A DNA stretch of 64,000 nucleotides from Candidatus Cloacimonadota bacterium (GCA_021734835.1 JAIPIH010000012.1:1-64000), one strand, 5' to 3'; counted from the stretch's first letter, positions 8,985 to 17,792 are shown. The notes: generated by a model not told the origin, from the letters alone. A program made the numbers and translations.

Positions 8985-9158
8985 GGTTAGACTTGACAGA
9001 CATGACAAGTAGACCTACAATATTTAAATGACTCTATGAGATTATATTAAGATGGAAGATATTGCAGAATAAACTCTATGTATTTTGTCAAGTGCAGAAT
9101 CAATGATTTGGCGTTCTATCCTCGTCAAATCTTACTTCTTCTAGTTTAATCCTCTTGG

Positions 9159-9189
9159 ACTTGACAAGTTATCAAAGAATTTATATATT
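9159..9189 (+). promoter_or_regulatory. Operator plus TATA upstream of cdc6
   Basis: The 11-bp palindrome ACTTG-A-CAAGT ends about ten bases before TTTATATATT. A repressor there would block transcription factor binding. Transcription would begin near 9210, 150 nt before the cdc6 ATG. Confidence 0.45.
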
Positions 9190-9242
9190 TCTTAGGCTCT
9201 TTTATCTACACCGAGGCTTTAAAAAGCAGGTAAGATGAATGT

Positions 9243-9286
9243 TTGGGATAAACTTCCAAAAAAGTTATCCCAATTTGATAATCAAA
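9243..9286 (+). repeat. Two adjacent hairpins
   Basis: TTGGGATAA (9243-9251) and TTATCCCAA (9265-9273) form a perfect 9-bp stem with a 13-nt loop. TTTGAT-A-ATCAAA follows directly at 9274-9286. They overlap a 24-codon frame starting at 9235. This could be a leader attenuator, a small RNA or an origin element. Confidence 0.5.
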
Positions 9287-9362
9287 TTTATACATTCTTC
9301 TTTCTCTAAAGCTTCAGGTAGTTGGAATGCTATAAAATAGCAGGATTAAGTTAAACAGAAAA

Positions 9363-10418
9363 ATGACACTGTTCAAGGATATGCTAACTGCTGATGAATG
9401 TGTTTTCAAAAACATTCATGTTCTTGATTTCGACTATCAGCCGAAGCTAATAAGATATAGAGAAAATCATCAGTTCGCAATAGCTAACTGTATAAAACCT
9501 CTCTTCAAAAATCAGAAAGGAGAGAATGTTTTAGTTTACGGTTCTTCAGGTATTGGGAAAACCCTTGCATGTAAAAATATCATTAAAGAGCTTGAAGAAG
9601 AAACAGACTCTATCACACCAATTTATGTTAATTGCTGGCAACACAATACTACTTACAAAATTGCCTTATATATTTGTGAGCAATTAAATTATCCATTTAC
9701 TAACAACAAGAAGGGAGTTGAACTATTCAAAGAGATAGCAGATAGGATTAACAAATCAAGTGCAGTATTTGTCTTCGATGAAATTGATAAAGCTGAAGAT
9801 CTAGATTTTCTTTACACAATCACTGAACACATTTTAAGATACAGCATCATATTAATAACTAACCACAAAGGGAAATTATTATCATCAATAGATAACAGAA
9901 TTAGATCAAGATTATTTCTTGAATGTGTAGAATTTAAAAAATACAATTTAGAAGAAACAAGAGGAATTCTTAAGGAAAGAGTTGATCATGCTTTTTGTAA
10001 AGGATGTTTTGAAAATGATTCATTCGCATTTGCAGTTGATCAAACTTATGATCGTGGAGATATAAGAAGTGGTTTGTTGATTCTATTGAAAGCTGGAAAA
10101 TATGCTGACAATCTTTCATCTAAATATGTTAAACTTGATCATGTAAAGAAGATCTTGGATAAGATTGACAAGTATGCGATTAAAGGAAGCTCTGACCTAG
10201 ATGAACCTACAAGAAACATACTAGATCTTGTAAAAAAGAAGAACGGAGAAACCATCCCTGCACTCTTTAAAGCATATCAAGAGGTTAATGGTGATCTAGG
10301 CTACAGGAGCTTCTATAGGCGTATAAAAGCTCTAGAATTAAACAAATACATTGCCGTAACCAAAGTCTTTGGAGGCAAGAAAGGGAACACTTCTAAGGTA
10401 GAGTACTTATCATTGTAA
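9363..10418 (+). CDS. Orc1/Cdc6-like replication initiator
   Basis: 351-residue AAA+ ATPase. Walker A is GSSGIGKT, Walker B is VFDEIDKA, and sensor/arginine regions follow (NRIRSRLF). The C-terminal 90 residues form a winged helix. Archaeal Orc1/Cdc6 proteins bind the origin and load MCM; here it would direct replication of the virus by the MCM-like helicase at 56032-58080. A TATA box at 9331 lies about 30 nt before the ATG, so a leaderless message is likely in addition to a longer one from 9180. Confidence 0.88.
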   Translation: MTLFKDMLTADECVFKNIHVLDFDYQPKLIRYRENHQFAIANCIKPLFKNQKGENVLVYGSSGIGKTLACKNIIKELEEETDSITPIYVNCWQHNTTYKIALYICEQLNYPFTNNKKGVELFKEIADRINKSSAVFVFDEIDKAEDLDFLYTITEHILRYSIILITNHKGKLLSSIDNRIRSRLFLECVEFKKYNLEETRGILKERVDHAFCKGCFENDSFAFAVDQTYDRGDIRSGLLILLKAGKYADNLSSKYVKLDHVKKILDKIDKYAIKGSSDLDEPTRNILDLVKKKNGETIPALFKAYQEVNGDLGYRSFYRRIKALELNKYIAVTKVFGGKKGNTSKVEYLSL

Positions 10419-10431
10419 ATTTATGTAACCT

Positions 10432-10502
10432 TTATTACAAGTAATAATTATTACTTTGAAGATGACAACATTTATATATGTAATCTTTATTACAAGTAAT
10501 AA
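10432..10502 (+). promoter_or_regulatory. Paired palindromic operators around TATA box
   Basis: TTATTAC-AA-GTAATAA occurs twice, at 10432-10447 and 10487-10502, centres 55 bp apart. Between them is the TATA box TTTATATA (10471-10478). The second copy ends one base before the ATG at 10504, over the expected transcription start. This is the layout of an autoregulated control gene. Confidence 0.7.
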
Positions 10503-10503
10503 T

Positions 10504-10695
10504 ATGGTATCTAAAACTAAATCTCCACAAAATTCTAATGGGCTTAAAACAATATCATTCAGGGGAGATAAAAGTAAATGGATTGATCTCCAATATACTA
10601 TCAAGAAAAATGGACATAGAAATGTGTGGGAAGTTTTAGAACCAATAATAGATGATTATCTAAAAAAACACTCTAACGGAGAAGTCCAAAAATGA
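10504..10695 (+). CDS. RHH-like regulator of R-M operon
   Basis: 63 residues. A strand-like LKTISFRGDKSKWIDLQ is followed by two helices, as in ribbon-helix-helix DNA-binding proteins. The start at 10504 is set by the TATA box at 10471; an earlier in-frame ATG lies upstream of the promoter. It overlaps the restriction-methylation gene by four bases. By position it is a candidate control protein that binds the two flanking palindromes and delays restriction activity after entry. Confidence 0.6.
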   Translation: MVSKTKSPQNSNGLKTISFRGDKSKWIDLQYTIKKNGHRNVWEVLEPIIDDYLKKHSNGEVQK

Positions 10696-12716
10696 GCGAG
10701 GAACTAAATCTTAAAACATTAAAAAAGAATTTTACTAATTGGGAATTTAAAATTCTTGGGGCTACTACAATTAAACAACTGAAAGAAAATAATTTAATAG
10801 AAAAAAGAACATATAAAGGTGTTGAAAATAAAAAACCAGATTGTTTGATTTTAGAAAATAAAAAAGTTATAGCTCTAATTGAAGGTAAGACACCTAAAGA
10901 ATTTAGAACAGAAAAGTTAAGACAAAAAGCAATCAATCAAGAATTAGTAGTTGCTAAATCTTTGAAAACAAAATTATTAATTGCTACAGACACTATAAAC
11001 ACAGTATGGTGCAATGTATTAAGAAAAGGAGAATTAATAAAAGACGAGAAAGGAAATGCATTAAATCAGAATTTTAAAGATTTGGACTCTAATGAGTTGG
11101 AACAATTAATAATAAAGATTAATGATTCAATAGATGAAACTACTTCTCAAATTAAACCTAAGAAGGAAAGAGATCCTACTGACTTGGCAAAATCTATATG
11201 GCAAGATATTTGGTCTGTTAGTGGTGCAACGCCTGAGAATTGTCTTTATACTTTTGTCGAGTTATTTATTTTCAAGTATTTAAGCGATTTAGATATTTTG
11301 GAAGATCCTGAAGATTTTAAGTCTTTACTTAAACTTTATAGTAAAAGAAATGATTCATATGTTTTAGAATATTATGCAAATAATATTCGTCCTAAAATAA
11401 AGTATGAATTGTTTCCTATGAATAAAAAAGATGGAACTACAATCATAAATGGTACAATCTTTGTAAGTAAAGATGAAAAGGCAGTTGAGGGATACGCGAC
11501 AGTCTTTAAAAAAATACTTTATAAATTTGAAGGATATGGTAAACTAGAAAATGTTTCTTATGATTTTAAGAGTAAATTATTTGAAAGTTTTCTAAAAGAG
11601 AGTATCAGTAAGAAAAATTGGGGTCAATTTTTTACACCATTAAAGGTAGTAAAAGCAGTTTCTAAAATGTTTGACATAGAGAATTATTATGATAAAACAA
11701 TCTGTGATCCTGCGTGCGGTGTTGGTAAATTCTTGCTTGAGCCAATTTTGAAGAACTTAGATGATTTTTATAAAGTAAAAAACAATAAATTAGAATCACA
11801 CATTAATATAAGGGGATTTGATAAAGGTTTCGATACAGAAGAACAAAAAACCATTATTCTTGCTAAAGCAAATATGCTAATTTATTTTTCTGATCTAATT
11901 AAAAGAAATCCAAAGATTACAACACAATTTTCTAAGTTATTTAATGATTCTTTTGAACTTAAAACAAATTCAATACTTGGAACATTAAGATATCCAGTTA
12001 AAGAAGAATTTGACCTAATTTTAACTAATCCGCCTTATGTCACGAGTGGTAGTTCAAATTTAAAAGATGAGATCAATAAAGATAATGAATTAAAACAGTA
12101 TTATAGTGTTAATGCTCTTGGTGTTGAAGGTTTATTCATGGAATGGGTTGTAAGATCATTGAAAAAAGGAGGGAAAGCTTTTATCGTAATCCCTGATGGT
12201 ATCTTAAATAGAATAAATGATAAAAAGATGAGGCAATTTATTTTAAATGAATGTTTTATTGATGCCATAATTTCTTTACCTAAAAAAACATTTTTTACAA
12301 CAATTAAAAAAACATATATTCTTGCAATCACAAAAAAAAGAAATTCTTCTGATAAACAAAATCATCCAGTATTTTCATATCTTGTAAGTGAGATTGGGGA
12401 AACATTAGATGTAAATCGTTTTGATATTGTAGAGAATGATTTAGAGGAAGCAGTTAAACTATTTAATCAATTCAAGAATATCAAATCAGATTTCAAAACA
12501 AAAGATCCAAGATGCAAAATATTCCCGATTAAGAAGTTCTATGATGATGTTGATAAATTTTGGTCTGTAGATCGATGGTGGTCATTCGAAGAGAAAGTTA
12601 AACTAGGAATTGAGGAAGAAGAAAAGGAAGTTGATGTTGAAGGGTTTTTAGAATTAGTTGATACAATCTCTGAAAAAATGGATGAATATAAACAACAAAT
12701 ATCCCTACTGAAATAA
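10692..12716 (+). CDS. BcgI-like restriction-methylation subunit
   Basis: 674 residues combining nuclease and adenine methyltransferase. The N-terminus has a PD-(D/E)xK site (Pro-Asp50, Glu64, Lys66 in IALIEGKTP). The middle is an HsdM-type domain with the SAM motif DPACGVGKF near residue 338 and the catalytic NPPY near 446. No helicase/translocase motor (HsdR) is nearby. One polypeptide with both activities plus a separate specificity subunit is the BcgI (type IIB) architecture. The recognition sequence cannot be read from the protein. It protects the carrier and could exclude other viruses. Confidence 0.85.
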   Translation: MSEELNLKTLKKNFTNWEFKILGATTIKQLKENNLIEKRTYKGVENKKPDCLILENKKVIALIEGKTPKEFRTEKLRQKAINQELVVAKSLKTKLLIATDTINTVWCNVLRKGELIKDEKGNALNQNFKDLDSNELEQLIIKINDSIDETTSQIKPKKERDPTDLAKSIWQDIWSVSGATPENCLYTFVELFIFKYLSDLDILEDPEDFKSLLKLYSKRNDSYVLEYYANNIRPKIKYELFPMNKKDGTTIINGTIFVSKDEKAVEGYATVFKKILYKFEGYGKLENVSYDFKSKLFESFLKESISKKNWGQFFTPLKVVKAVSKMFDIENYYDKTICDPACGVGKFLLEPILKNLDDFYKVKNNKLESHINIRGFDKGFDTEEQKTIILAKANMLIYFSDLIKRNPKITTQFSKLFNDSFELKTNSILGTLRYPVKEEFDLILTNPPYVTSGSSNLKDEINKDNELKQYYSVNALGVEGLFMEWVVRSLKKGGKAFIVIPDGILNRINDKKMRQFILNECFIDAIISLPKKTFFTTIKKTYILAITKKRNSSDKQNHPVFSYLVSEIGETLDVNRFDIVENDLEEAVKLFNQFKNIKSDFKTKDPRCKIFPIKKFYDDVDKFWSVDRWWSFEEKVKLGIEEEEKEVDVEGFLELVDTISEKMDEYKQQISLLK

Positions 12717-12717
12717 A

Positions 12718-13812
12718 ATGGCATCTTACAAAGAAACTACCTTAAATGATAAGAATTATTTTAAAATGTTTCTTGGAAAGAGAGTTCTTAGAAAAGATAT
12801 ATTTCAATCGAATAAAGACATCCCTGTAATCAGTGCTAATGTTTTTCAATCAATGGGTTTTACAGATAAAACAATCATTAAGAATTTTGATAAAGAATTT
12901 ATTATATGGGGGATAGATGGCAATTTTGATTTTAATCATATAAAAAAAGGTATTAAATTCATGCCTACCGATCACTGTGGTTGTTTAGAAATTATTGAAG
13001 ATAAGATTTTACCAGAATATATATTATATCAATTGGAGGAAAACAAAAAAAAGTATGGATTTGATAGAACTTTAAGATCATCTTTGAAAAACATGTCTAA
13101 ATTTAAAATTAAGATTCCTCTTAAAAAAAATAACGAGATTGATGTTTCTAAACAAAAAGAAATAATTGAAAAATACAACTTAATCAAAGAAATTAAGAAA
13201 GAATTGGTTTCAAAAATTGAAGAAATCCAAAGTCTCAAAGTAAATTTTATCACAGATAATAAGTATAAAATATTAAAAATTAGTGATATCTTTGATTTAT
13301 CCATCACCACAAACAGAAGTTTTTTTACTAAAGATTTTATTAATAAAAATAAAGGAACAATCCCTGTTTATAGTGCATCAAAAGATAAAGACTCTGTTGA
13401 TTATGGGTATGTGAAAGATAATCTAAAAGATATTAAATATTTTGAAGACTGTTTAACTTGGAATATTGATGGATCTGTTGAGAAACCTCATTTTAGACAA
13501 GGAAGATTTTCGTTATCTGAAAAAGTAATACCTTTAATAATTTATGAAAAATATAAAGAACTATTATCAATTGATTTTCTAAAATATGAAATAGAAAAAG
13601 AATTTTCAAAGAAAAAATTTGGTTTTGGTCATAAAGCAGGTAAGGGAAGAATCAAAGACATAGAAATTAAGATTCCTGTTGATAAAGATAAACATTTGGA
13701 TTTTAAAAAACAAAAAGATATTGCTAATAAGATTTCTAAGCTTAGTAAAATAAAAAACAGCATTGTTGATGACATAAATAAGTTAATCGAAGTCAATATT
13801 GATTTAAAATAA
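12718..13812 (+). CDS. R-M specificity subunit (HsdS-like)
   Basis: 364 residues with two target-recognition domains, each followed by a helical spacer: KQKEIIEKYNLIKEIKKEL near 140-165 and KQKDIANKISKLSKIKNSI near 320-355. This is the repeated half-subunit plan of type I and BcgI-type S proteins and implies a bipartite recognition site. It starts one base after the partner's stop. It sets the DNA sequence read by the complex. Confidence 0.85.
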   Translation: MASYKETTLNDKNYFKMFLGKRVLRKDIFQSNKDIPVISANVFQSMGFTDKTIIKNFDKEFIIWGIDGNFDFNHIKKGIKFMPTDHCGCLEIIEDKILPEYILYQLEENKKKYGFDRTLRSSLKNMSKFKIKIPLKKNNEIDVSKQKEIIEKYNLIKEIKKELVSKIEEIQSLKVNFITDNKYKILKISDIFDLSITTNRSFFTKDFINKNKGTIPVYSASKDKDSVDYGYVKDNLKDIKYFEDCLTWNIDGSVEKPHFRQGRFSLSEKVIPLIIYEKYKELLSIDFLKYEIEKEFSKKKFGFGHKAGKGRIKDIEIKIPVDKDKHLDFKKQKDIANKISKLSKIKNSIVDDINKLIEVNIDLK

Positions 13813-13920
13813 TCTTTTATTTCTTCTTCTTATATAATAAGACATCGTGTCTGCTGAAATAATATAAAGAAAAAAATACTCATTTCTATTTATGAAAATA
13901 TTTTCCTTTGGTGAAACATT

Positions 13921-14130
13921 ATGAGCAAAATAAATGAGGAAACTAGGAATAGAATCAAAGAGCAGATCATAAAATGCATTACGTATAATCCTAAGTCTGC
14001 TCGAGAGATAGCTATGAGCATCAATAGAAGCTGGAATCTAACAAGCAAACTTCTAACAGAAATTGAAGAAGAATATAGCAATGTAAAATCCACAAAAGTG
14101 GGGACGATAAAAGCCTATGCAATCAAATAA
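13921..14130 (+). CDS. Small winged-helix protein
   Basis: 69 residues with an HTH (SAREIAMSINRSWNLTSKLL) and a wing-like end (KVGTIKAYAI). It is probably a transcription regulator. TTTATGA-type AT-rich promoter sequence lies near 13890. It opens a run of overlapping small genes. Confidence 0.6.
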   Translation: MSKINEETRNRIKEQIIKCITYNPKSAREIAMSINRSWNLTSKLLTEIEEEYSNVKSTKVGTIKAYAIK

Positions 14131-14278
14131 CTCATGTCATTACTGTAAGAAACCAATGAATCAAACAGTTGAGAATCCAGGCCTATTAATTGGTCATGGT
14201 GATCAACAATTACGCTTTCATAAACAATGTCTGCCAAAATGGCAGAGAGAAAGGAGGAATACAAATGGAACAAATTGA
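14117..14278 (+). CDS. Small zinc-finger protein
   Basis: 53 residues with CHYCKKP near the start and FHKQCLPKW 25 residues on, a Cys2-His-Cys treble-clef pattern. Its start lies inside the previous gene and its end overlaps the next by 14 nt, in different frames. Function not known. Confidence 0.55.
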   Translation: MQSNNSCHYCKKPMNQTVENPGLLIGHGDQQLRFHKQCLPKWQRERRNTNGTN

Positions 14279-14588
14279 AAAAATTAATGGATTAGAAAAA
14301 ACAATAGTTGAAGTAAAGACATCATTCATGGAATTCAAGTCTGATGTTACAAAAACTCTTTCAGAATTGAAAGACTTGATTGCTTCAAAAGACCATGAAA
14401 TCAAAACTCTTCAGGGAAAGATTGAAGTTTTAGAAAAGAACTTCTCAGAAGAAGATGCAGTAAATGAAGAAGTACAGCCAAGTACTGAAGAATCAACACC
14501 TGCAGAACCTGAAACAACTTCTGAAGTAAAGGTAACAACAGAGACATCTGAAGAGGATCAGGAAAAAGAAAATGAACCTACTGCTTGA
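14265..14588 (+). CDS. Coiled-coil protein with acidic tail
   Basis: 107 residues. Residues 1-65 form a coiled coil (LEKTIVEVK ... IKTLQGKIEVLEKNF) and the rest is a Glu/Thr/Ser/Pro-rich disordered tail. The start at 14265 follows AGGAGG by six bases. An upstream in-frame ATG at 14190 has no such site. Function not known. Confidence 0.6.
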   Translation: MEQIEKINGLEKTIVEVKTSFMEFKSDVTKTLSELKDLIASKDHEIKTLQGKIEVLEKNFSEEDAVNEEVQPSTEESTPAEPETTSEVKVTTETSEEDQEKENEPTA

Positions 14589-14754
14589 GATTCTCCTTGT
14601 TGCATTACTCATTAAGACAATGGGTCTTAGTGCAGTAATAATTTGGACACTATATGTAGTGTCTAAGATACTTGGACAACTCTACATAATGTGGGAAGAA
14701 GGATTAAAACAAGTCTTTCTTATCCATTACAAAAAGAAAACAAAGAAGAGGTAA
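14572..14754 (+). CDS. Small membrane protein
   Basis: 60 residues, hydrophobic from 3 to about 40 (LLLEILLVALLIKTMGLSAV then IIWTLYVVSKIL), then a basic cytoplasmic tail. One or two membrane spans. It overlaps the previous gene by 17 nt. A holin or membrane anchor is possible but unproven. Confidence 0.55.
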   Translation: MNLLLEILLVALLIKTMGLSAVIIWTLYVVSKILGQLYIMWEEGLKQVFLIHYKKKTKKR

Positions 14755-14759
14755 AAATA

Positions 14760-15746
14760 ATGTTAAAAAAACTCGGTGAAAGTTTGAATGCATTTTATTA
14801 TCATTATTTTATTTACAAAAATGATAGATTTCCTGAAGATGAAGAATTTAATTCACTTATAGAAACTTCAAAGAAAACACATTCTCTTATTACAAATTTC
14901 GTTCCGAAAAATAGAGATTTTAATGAAATGTTTTCTGATGGGAATTGCTATTTAAAAAATGTTGAGTTTATGACTACAATGGTTCATTCAGCGAATATGC
15001 TTCCTTCTGAACTTGCTGGAATTCACAAAAGATCAATCAAGTTTTTACCTTATATGTTAATGTCAAAATCATTTCAAATAGACAGTAAAATTTTGAATTT
15101 ATTAATGCTAACTAAATCTTCAGTAAATAATCCTAGACTTCCTTTTCTAAGTGTTTTTCTTGATACTTCAATAAAAATAGATAATGTTCAAATTCAAGGA
15201 ATTTGTTTTAGAGAAATAGGGCATATAGGCGATAATTTTGATATTGAATGTCATTATTTTGGATGGAATTATGAATCAAATTTTATTATAAATGATTGGT
15301 TTATATTAAAATCAAATAAATCAGATTACAAAAAACCTTTACTTGAAAGAAAAATTAGAAAACAACTAAGGATTTTATTAAAGAATTTTCTTAATTTTCT
15401 TAATGACCCCTCTGTTTCATACACAGAAATAAAACCTACTGAAGAACAAAATATTAAACGAGTTAAAAAAGGAAAAGCACCATTACCAATAAGAGCAGTA
15501 ATTAAGATAAGCGATACGTTGAAAAAATATATTAATTCTATTGATCCAACATTGAATGATGTAGCTTATTCTCATCGTTTTTGGGTTAGAGGTCATTTTA
15601 GAACTCTTAAAGCAGAAAGATATGGAGTTAATGCTGGGAAAAAGATTTGGATTCTTCCTCATATTAAAGGTAAAGGGATACTTGTTGAGAAAGAATATAC
15701 TCTTAATCAATCAAAAAATGAATCTGTTGTGGAGGTTATTGCATAA
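14760..15746 (+). CDS. Hypothetical protein with VRGHFR C-terminal motif
   Basis: 328 residues. The C-terminal segment HRFWVRGHFRTLKAERYGV ... WILPHIKGKG resembles a motif (VRGHWR ... WI.PHWKG) seen at the end of uncharacterised bacterial and viral proteins; the family has no known role to me. The start at 14760 is chosen because GAGGT lies eight bases upstream; an earlier in-frame ATG lies inside the preceding gene. Confidence 0.55.
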   Translation: MLKKLGESLNAFYYHYFIYKNDRFPEDEEFNSLIETSKKTHSLITNFVPKNRDFNEMFSDGNCYLKNVEFMTTMVHSANMLPSELAGIHKRSIKFLPYMLMSKSFQIDSKILNLLMLTKSSVNNPRLPFLSVFLDTSIKIDNVQIQGICFREIGHIGDNFDIECHYFGWNYESNFIINDWFILKSNKSDYKKPLLERKIRKQLRILLKNFLNFLNDPSVSYTEIKPTEEQNIKRVKKGKAPLPIRAVIKISDTLKKYINSIDPTLNDVAYSHRFWVRGHFRTLKAERYGVNAGKKIWILPHIKGKGILVEKEYTLNQSKNESVVEVIA

Positions 15747-15973
15747 TGGATCAACAAATGAAAGTATCGTCTAAGGGAGGACTCGTTGTTAGTCTAAAGG
15801 AACTTATCGATATGAAACGAATTGGCATGAAGTACAAAGTCAATCATAGAACTAAAGATATTATCGCATTTAGAAATTTCTTAAATCATGAAATCAACCA
15901 AAGAATAGGAGGAAGAACTCATGGCAAAAACAAAAAAGAAAACTACCAAAAAGAGAACACTTCAAAGAATTAA
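15746..15973 (+). CDS. Hypothetical basic protein
   Basis: 75 residues, basic, unrecognised (VSSKGGLVVSLKELIDM near the start). Its ATG overlaps the preceding stop (TAATG). Its 3' end overlaps the next small gene by 53 nt, which is unusual and lowers certainty for its last residues. Confidence 0.45.
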   Translation: MDQQMKVSSKGGLVVSLKELIDMKRIGMKYKVNHRTKDIIAFRNFLNHEINQRIGGRTHGKNKKENYQKENTSKN

Positions 15974-16043
15974 AAGCCCCCACAAGATAGAAGTTAAATT
16001 TACTCTGTGGCAAAAGATAAAGAGATTCTTTGGATTAATGTAA
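15921..16043 (+). CDS. Small basic peptide gene
   Basis: 40 residues: about 20 lysine/arginine-rich residues, then a short amphipathic end (FTLWQKIKRFFGLM). AGGAGG lies eight bases before the ATG, one of the strongest ribosome-binding sites in this arm. Function not known. Confidence 0.5.
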   Translation: MAKTKKKTTKKRTLQRIKSPHKIEVKFTLWQKIKRFFGLM

Positions 16044-16057
16044 TCAAGGTTATACAT

Positions 16058-16255
16058 ATGAAATCAAAAAGACGAGACAAAAAGGGAAGATTCAGTGATC
16101 GAAAACATCTAAGCAAAGAAAAACATGAGAGAGACTATGTAAAAAGAGTTGCTCGAACATGGGAAGAAAAATTAGATTATTCTGATGCAACTGAAAAGAT
16201 AGAGATCAAAGCAGGTCAATTAAGAAGACTTTGTGAATACATACTGCATGGTTGA
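16058..16255 (+). CDS. Hypothetical basic protein
   Basis: 65 residues, very basic in the first half (KSKRRDKKGRF), helical after. The start at 16058 is the Met after an AAGG site; an earlier alternative at 16007 overlaps the preceding gene. Function not known. Confidence 0.45.
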   Translation: MKSKRRDKKGRFSDRKHLSKEKHERDYVKRVARTWEEKLDYSDATEKIEIKAGQLRRLCEYILHG

Positions 16256-16259
16256 TATA

Positions 16260-16328
16260 ATGGAATATTTAATCCCTGCATTGCCAATTCTAGGTATGTA
16301 TGTTTATTTTAAGTTTATTCTAAAGTAG
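16260..16328 (+). CDS. Possible 22-residue membrane peptide
   Basis: A 22-codon frame encoding one hydrophobic span (MEYLIPALPILGMYVYFKFI), four bases after the preceding stop. It overlaps the 3' end of the convergent methyltransferase gene by 14 nt. It is too short to be sure. Confidence 0.3.
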   Translation: MEYLIPALPILGMYVYFKFILK

Positions 16329-17079
16329 ATTTTTTTGGATAAAAGATCCAAACTCCTGTGTGTTTGTGAACATTTTCTCCAAACATACAGTTATCAGTTC
16401 TAGCAAGGCAGAATGGATTGTCAGTATCTTTATTTTCATAATTCCACAGCTTTTCACTACCTGTACAACCACCTTTATACTCCCCTATCCAAACAATACA
16501 TTTTACTGAATGATACTTTAGAACGTCAATTGCATAATCATATCCCAGCTCTTCCCAGCTGATTAAAACTATTTCAGGATTATGCTTTTCTAGAGCTTCT
16601 TTATGGCTTAGTTTCTCAACACTTTTAGGATGATTTATGTCCTCTCTACTGTGATTATCTGTTGGAATGATATCTATTCCCTTTTGCTGTAGAAAGTGGC
16701 TTAGAAGCCCATCTCCTGCCCCTATTTCGATGATCTTATTAGCACCTATGTCTTTAATCGATTTAGCTAAAAAGTCCATAAATTCTTTAGAATAAAACTG
16801 GAAAATAGCGAGTTCTTTACAACCCATGAAAATGGAAGCTCCGCCTAGGTCACTTGCCCTGAAAATATTACTAATTATCCAGCTATATGATGGAAGTTTG
16901 CCCTTAATTAAGAAATCATTCCAGTATTTGAAGAGATTAAGATAGGCGCTAGATTCTCCATTGCTTACAGGTTGAGGCATATCTGAATCTTTGATTACTT
17001 CTTTCATCCTTACAGCCATTTCATCAAATAAATTCAGATGCTTTTTATCTGGCTCTTTTCTTTCCATCAAGTCTCCCAT
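16315..17079 (-). CDS. SAM-dependent methyltransferase-like protein
   Basis: 254 residues with the Rossmann SAM-binding motif IIEIGAGDGLLSHFL and a following acidic strand end (DIIPTDNHS). The substrate is unknown; no DNA-methyltransferase NPPY motif is seen. It is the last gene of the long minus-strand late operon and converges on the left arm. Confidence 0.7.
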   Translation of the reverse strand: MGDLMERKEPDKKHLNLFDEMAVRMKEVIKDSDMPQPVSNGESSAYLNLFKYWNDFLIKGKLPSYSWIISNIFRASDLGGASIFMGCKELAIFQFYSKEFMDFLAKSIKDIGANKIIEIGAGDGLLSHFLQQKGIDIIPTDNHSREDINHPKSVEKLSHKEALEKHNPEIVLISWEELGYDYAIDVLKYHSVKCIVWIGEYKGGCTGSEKLWNYENKDTDNPFCLARTDNCMFGENVHKHTGVWIFYPKKSTLE

Positions 17080-17121
17080 ATTGAATCATCAGAACAATAA
17101 ACATTTAATAAATATTCTGTT

Positions 17122-17448
17122 TCAGCGCTTAAAGAAATTAAATATAATAGAGACAAATAAAGAAATAACTGTTGTGATCACTCCAATGATCCCTAGCACC
17201 TTTCCAAACATTTTATCATGCTCTTTTTTGTGTTCATTAATATCATCAGAAACAGCTTTGATTTTTTCAGAGTAACCTTTAGTATTCACTTTTAGATCGG
17301 TAATATTATCATTGATCTTAGATATATCTAACTTCATCTCTTTTTGACTATCTTTTATATTAGCAACATCGTTGATCAGCACCCCGATCTTTCCATACAT
17401 CTGGGTGATCATCTCGCCATGTTTGCCATTAAGCTTCGGAGACGCCAT
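17122..17448 (-). CDS. XhlA-like coiled-coil membrane protein
   Basis: 108 residues: a heptad-rich N-terminal 75 residues (LINDVANIKDSQKEMKLDIS) followed by one membrane span (GVITTVISLFVSIIFNFF) and a basic end. This is the plan of haemolysin XhlA-type proteins found beside lysis genes of tailed viruses. A lysis or membrane-anchoring role is inferred. No separate endolysin was recognised. Confidence 0.55.
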   Translation of the reverse strand: MASPKLNGKHGEMITQMYGKIGVLINDVANIKDSQKEMKLDISKINDNITDLKVNTKGYSEKIKAVSDDINEHKKEHDKMFGKVLGIIGVITTVISLFVSIIFNFFKR

Positions 17449-17788
17449 CTTCTTCCTTAGTCTCCTCTACAATCTCTTTTTTCTTTTCCTTTACTTTTTT
17501 GGTTGCCAAGGAAGAAAGTTTTTTGTTGATGTTATCTGAAAGATATTGATACGCAGATCTCAAGATGCTCTTTACTTCTTCAAGATTCTGTTCTCGAATA
17601 GCACTAGATAATGTATTGTCACCCACATAACTCGCTTCTAATGCTACTTTGGCATTAATTGTATGTGTGAACTTACCTGCTTCATTTCTCACGCTAAAAT
17701 TAAATAAAAGTGGTAGCGAAGAGTCATCCTCTTCCTGCACTTCCTTAAGTACTTTATTCAATATGATTATTTGGTCTTTTGAATTCAT
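17429..17788 (-). CDS. Hypothetical late protein
   Basis: 119 residues, beta-rich in the middle and a charged Lys/Glu end. The start at 17788 follows GGTGAT; an in-frame ATG five codons earlier overlaps the previous gene. It overlaps the coiled-coil membrane protein gene by 20 nt. Unrecognised. Confidence 0.5.
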   Translation of the reverse strand: MNSKDQIIILNKVLKEVQEEDDSSLPLLFNFSVRNEAGKFTHTINAKVALEASYVGDNTLSSAIREQNLEEVKSILRSAYQYLSDNINKKLSSLATKKVKEKKKEIVEETKEEDGVSEA

Positions 17789-17792
17789 ATGA

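Larger units (their letters stand above)
8985..9362. other. Control region upstream of cdc6; possible origin
   Basis: 378 bases without a clear gene. It holds ACTTGACA/ATGACAAGT (8991-9010), a palindrome ACTTGACAAGT (9159-9169), a TATA box (9180-9189), a 24-codon frame (9235-9309), two hairpins (9243-9286) and a second TATA box inside GCTATAAAATAGC (9329-9341). Archaeal replication origins commonly lie beside the cdc6 gene, so this is the best candidate for a viral origin. Canonical origin recognition boxes were not recognised. Confidence 0.4.

Noticed and set aside
8991-9169. Repeated ACTTGAC as a CRISPR array
   Set aside because: Repeats are about 11 bp, irregularly spaced and palindromic; they fit operators. 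No cas genes are present.
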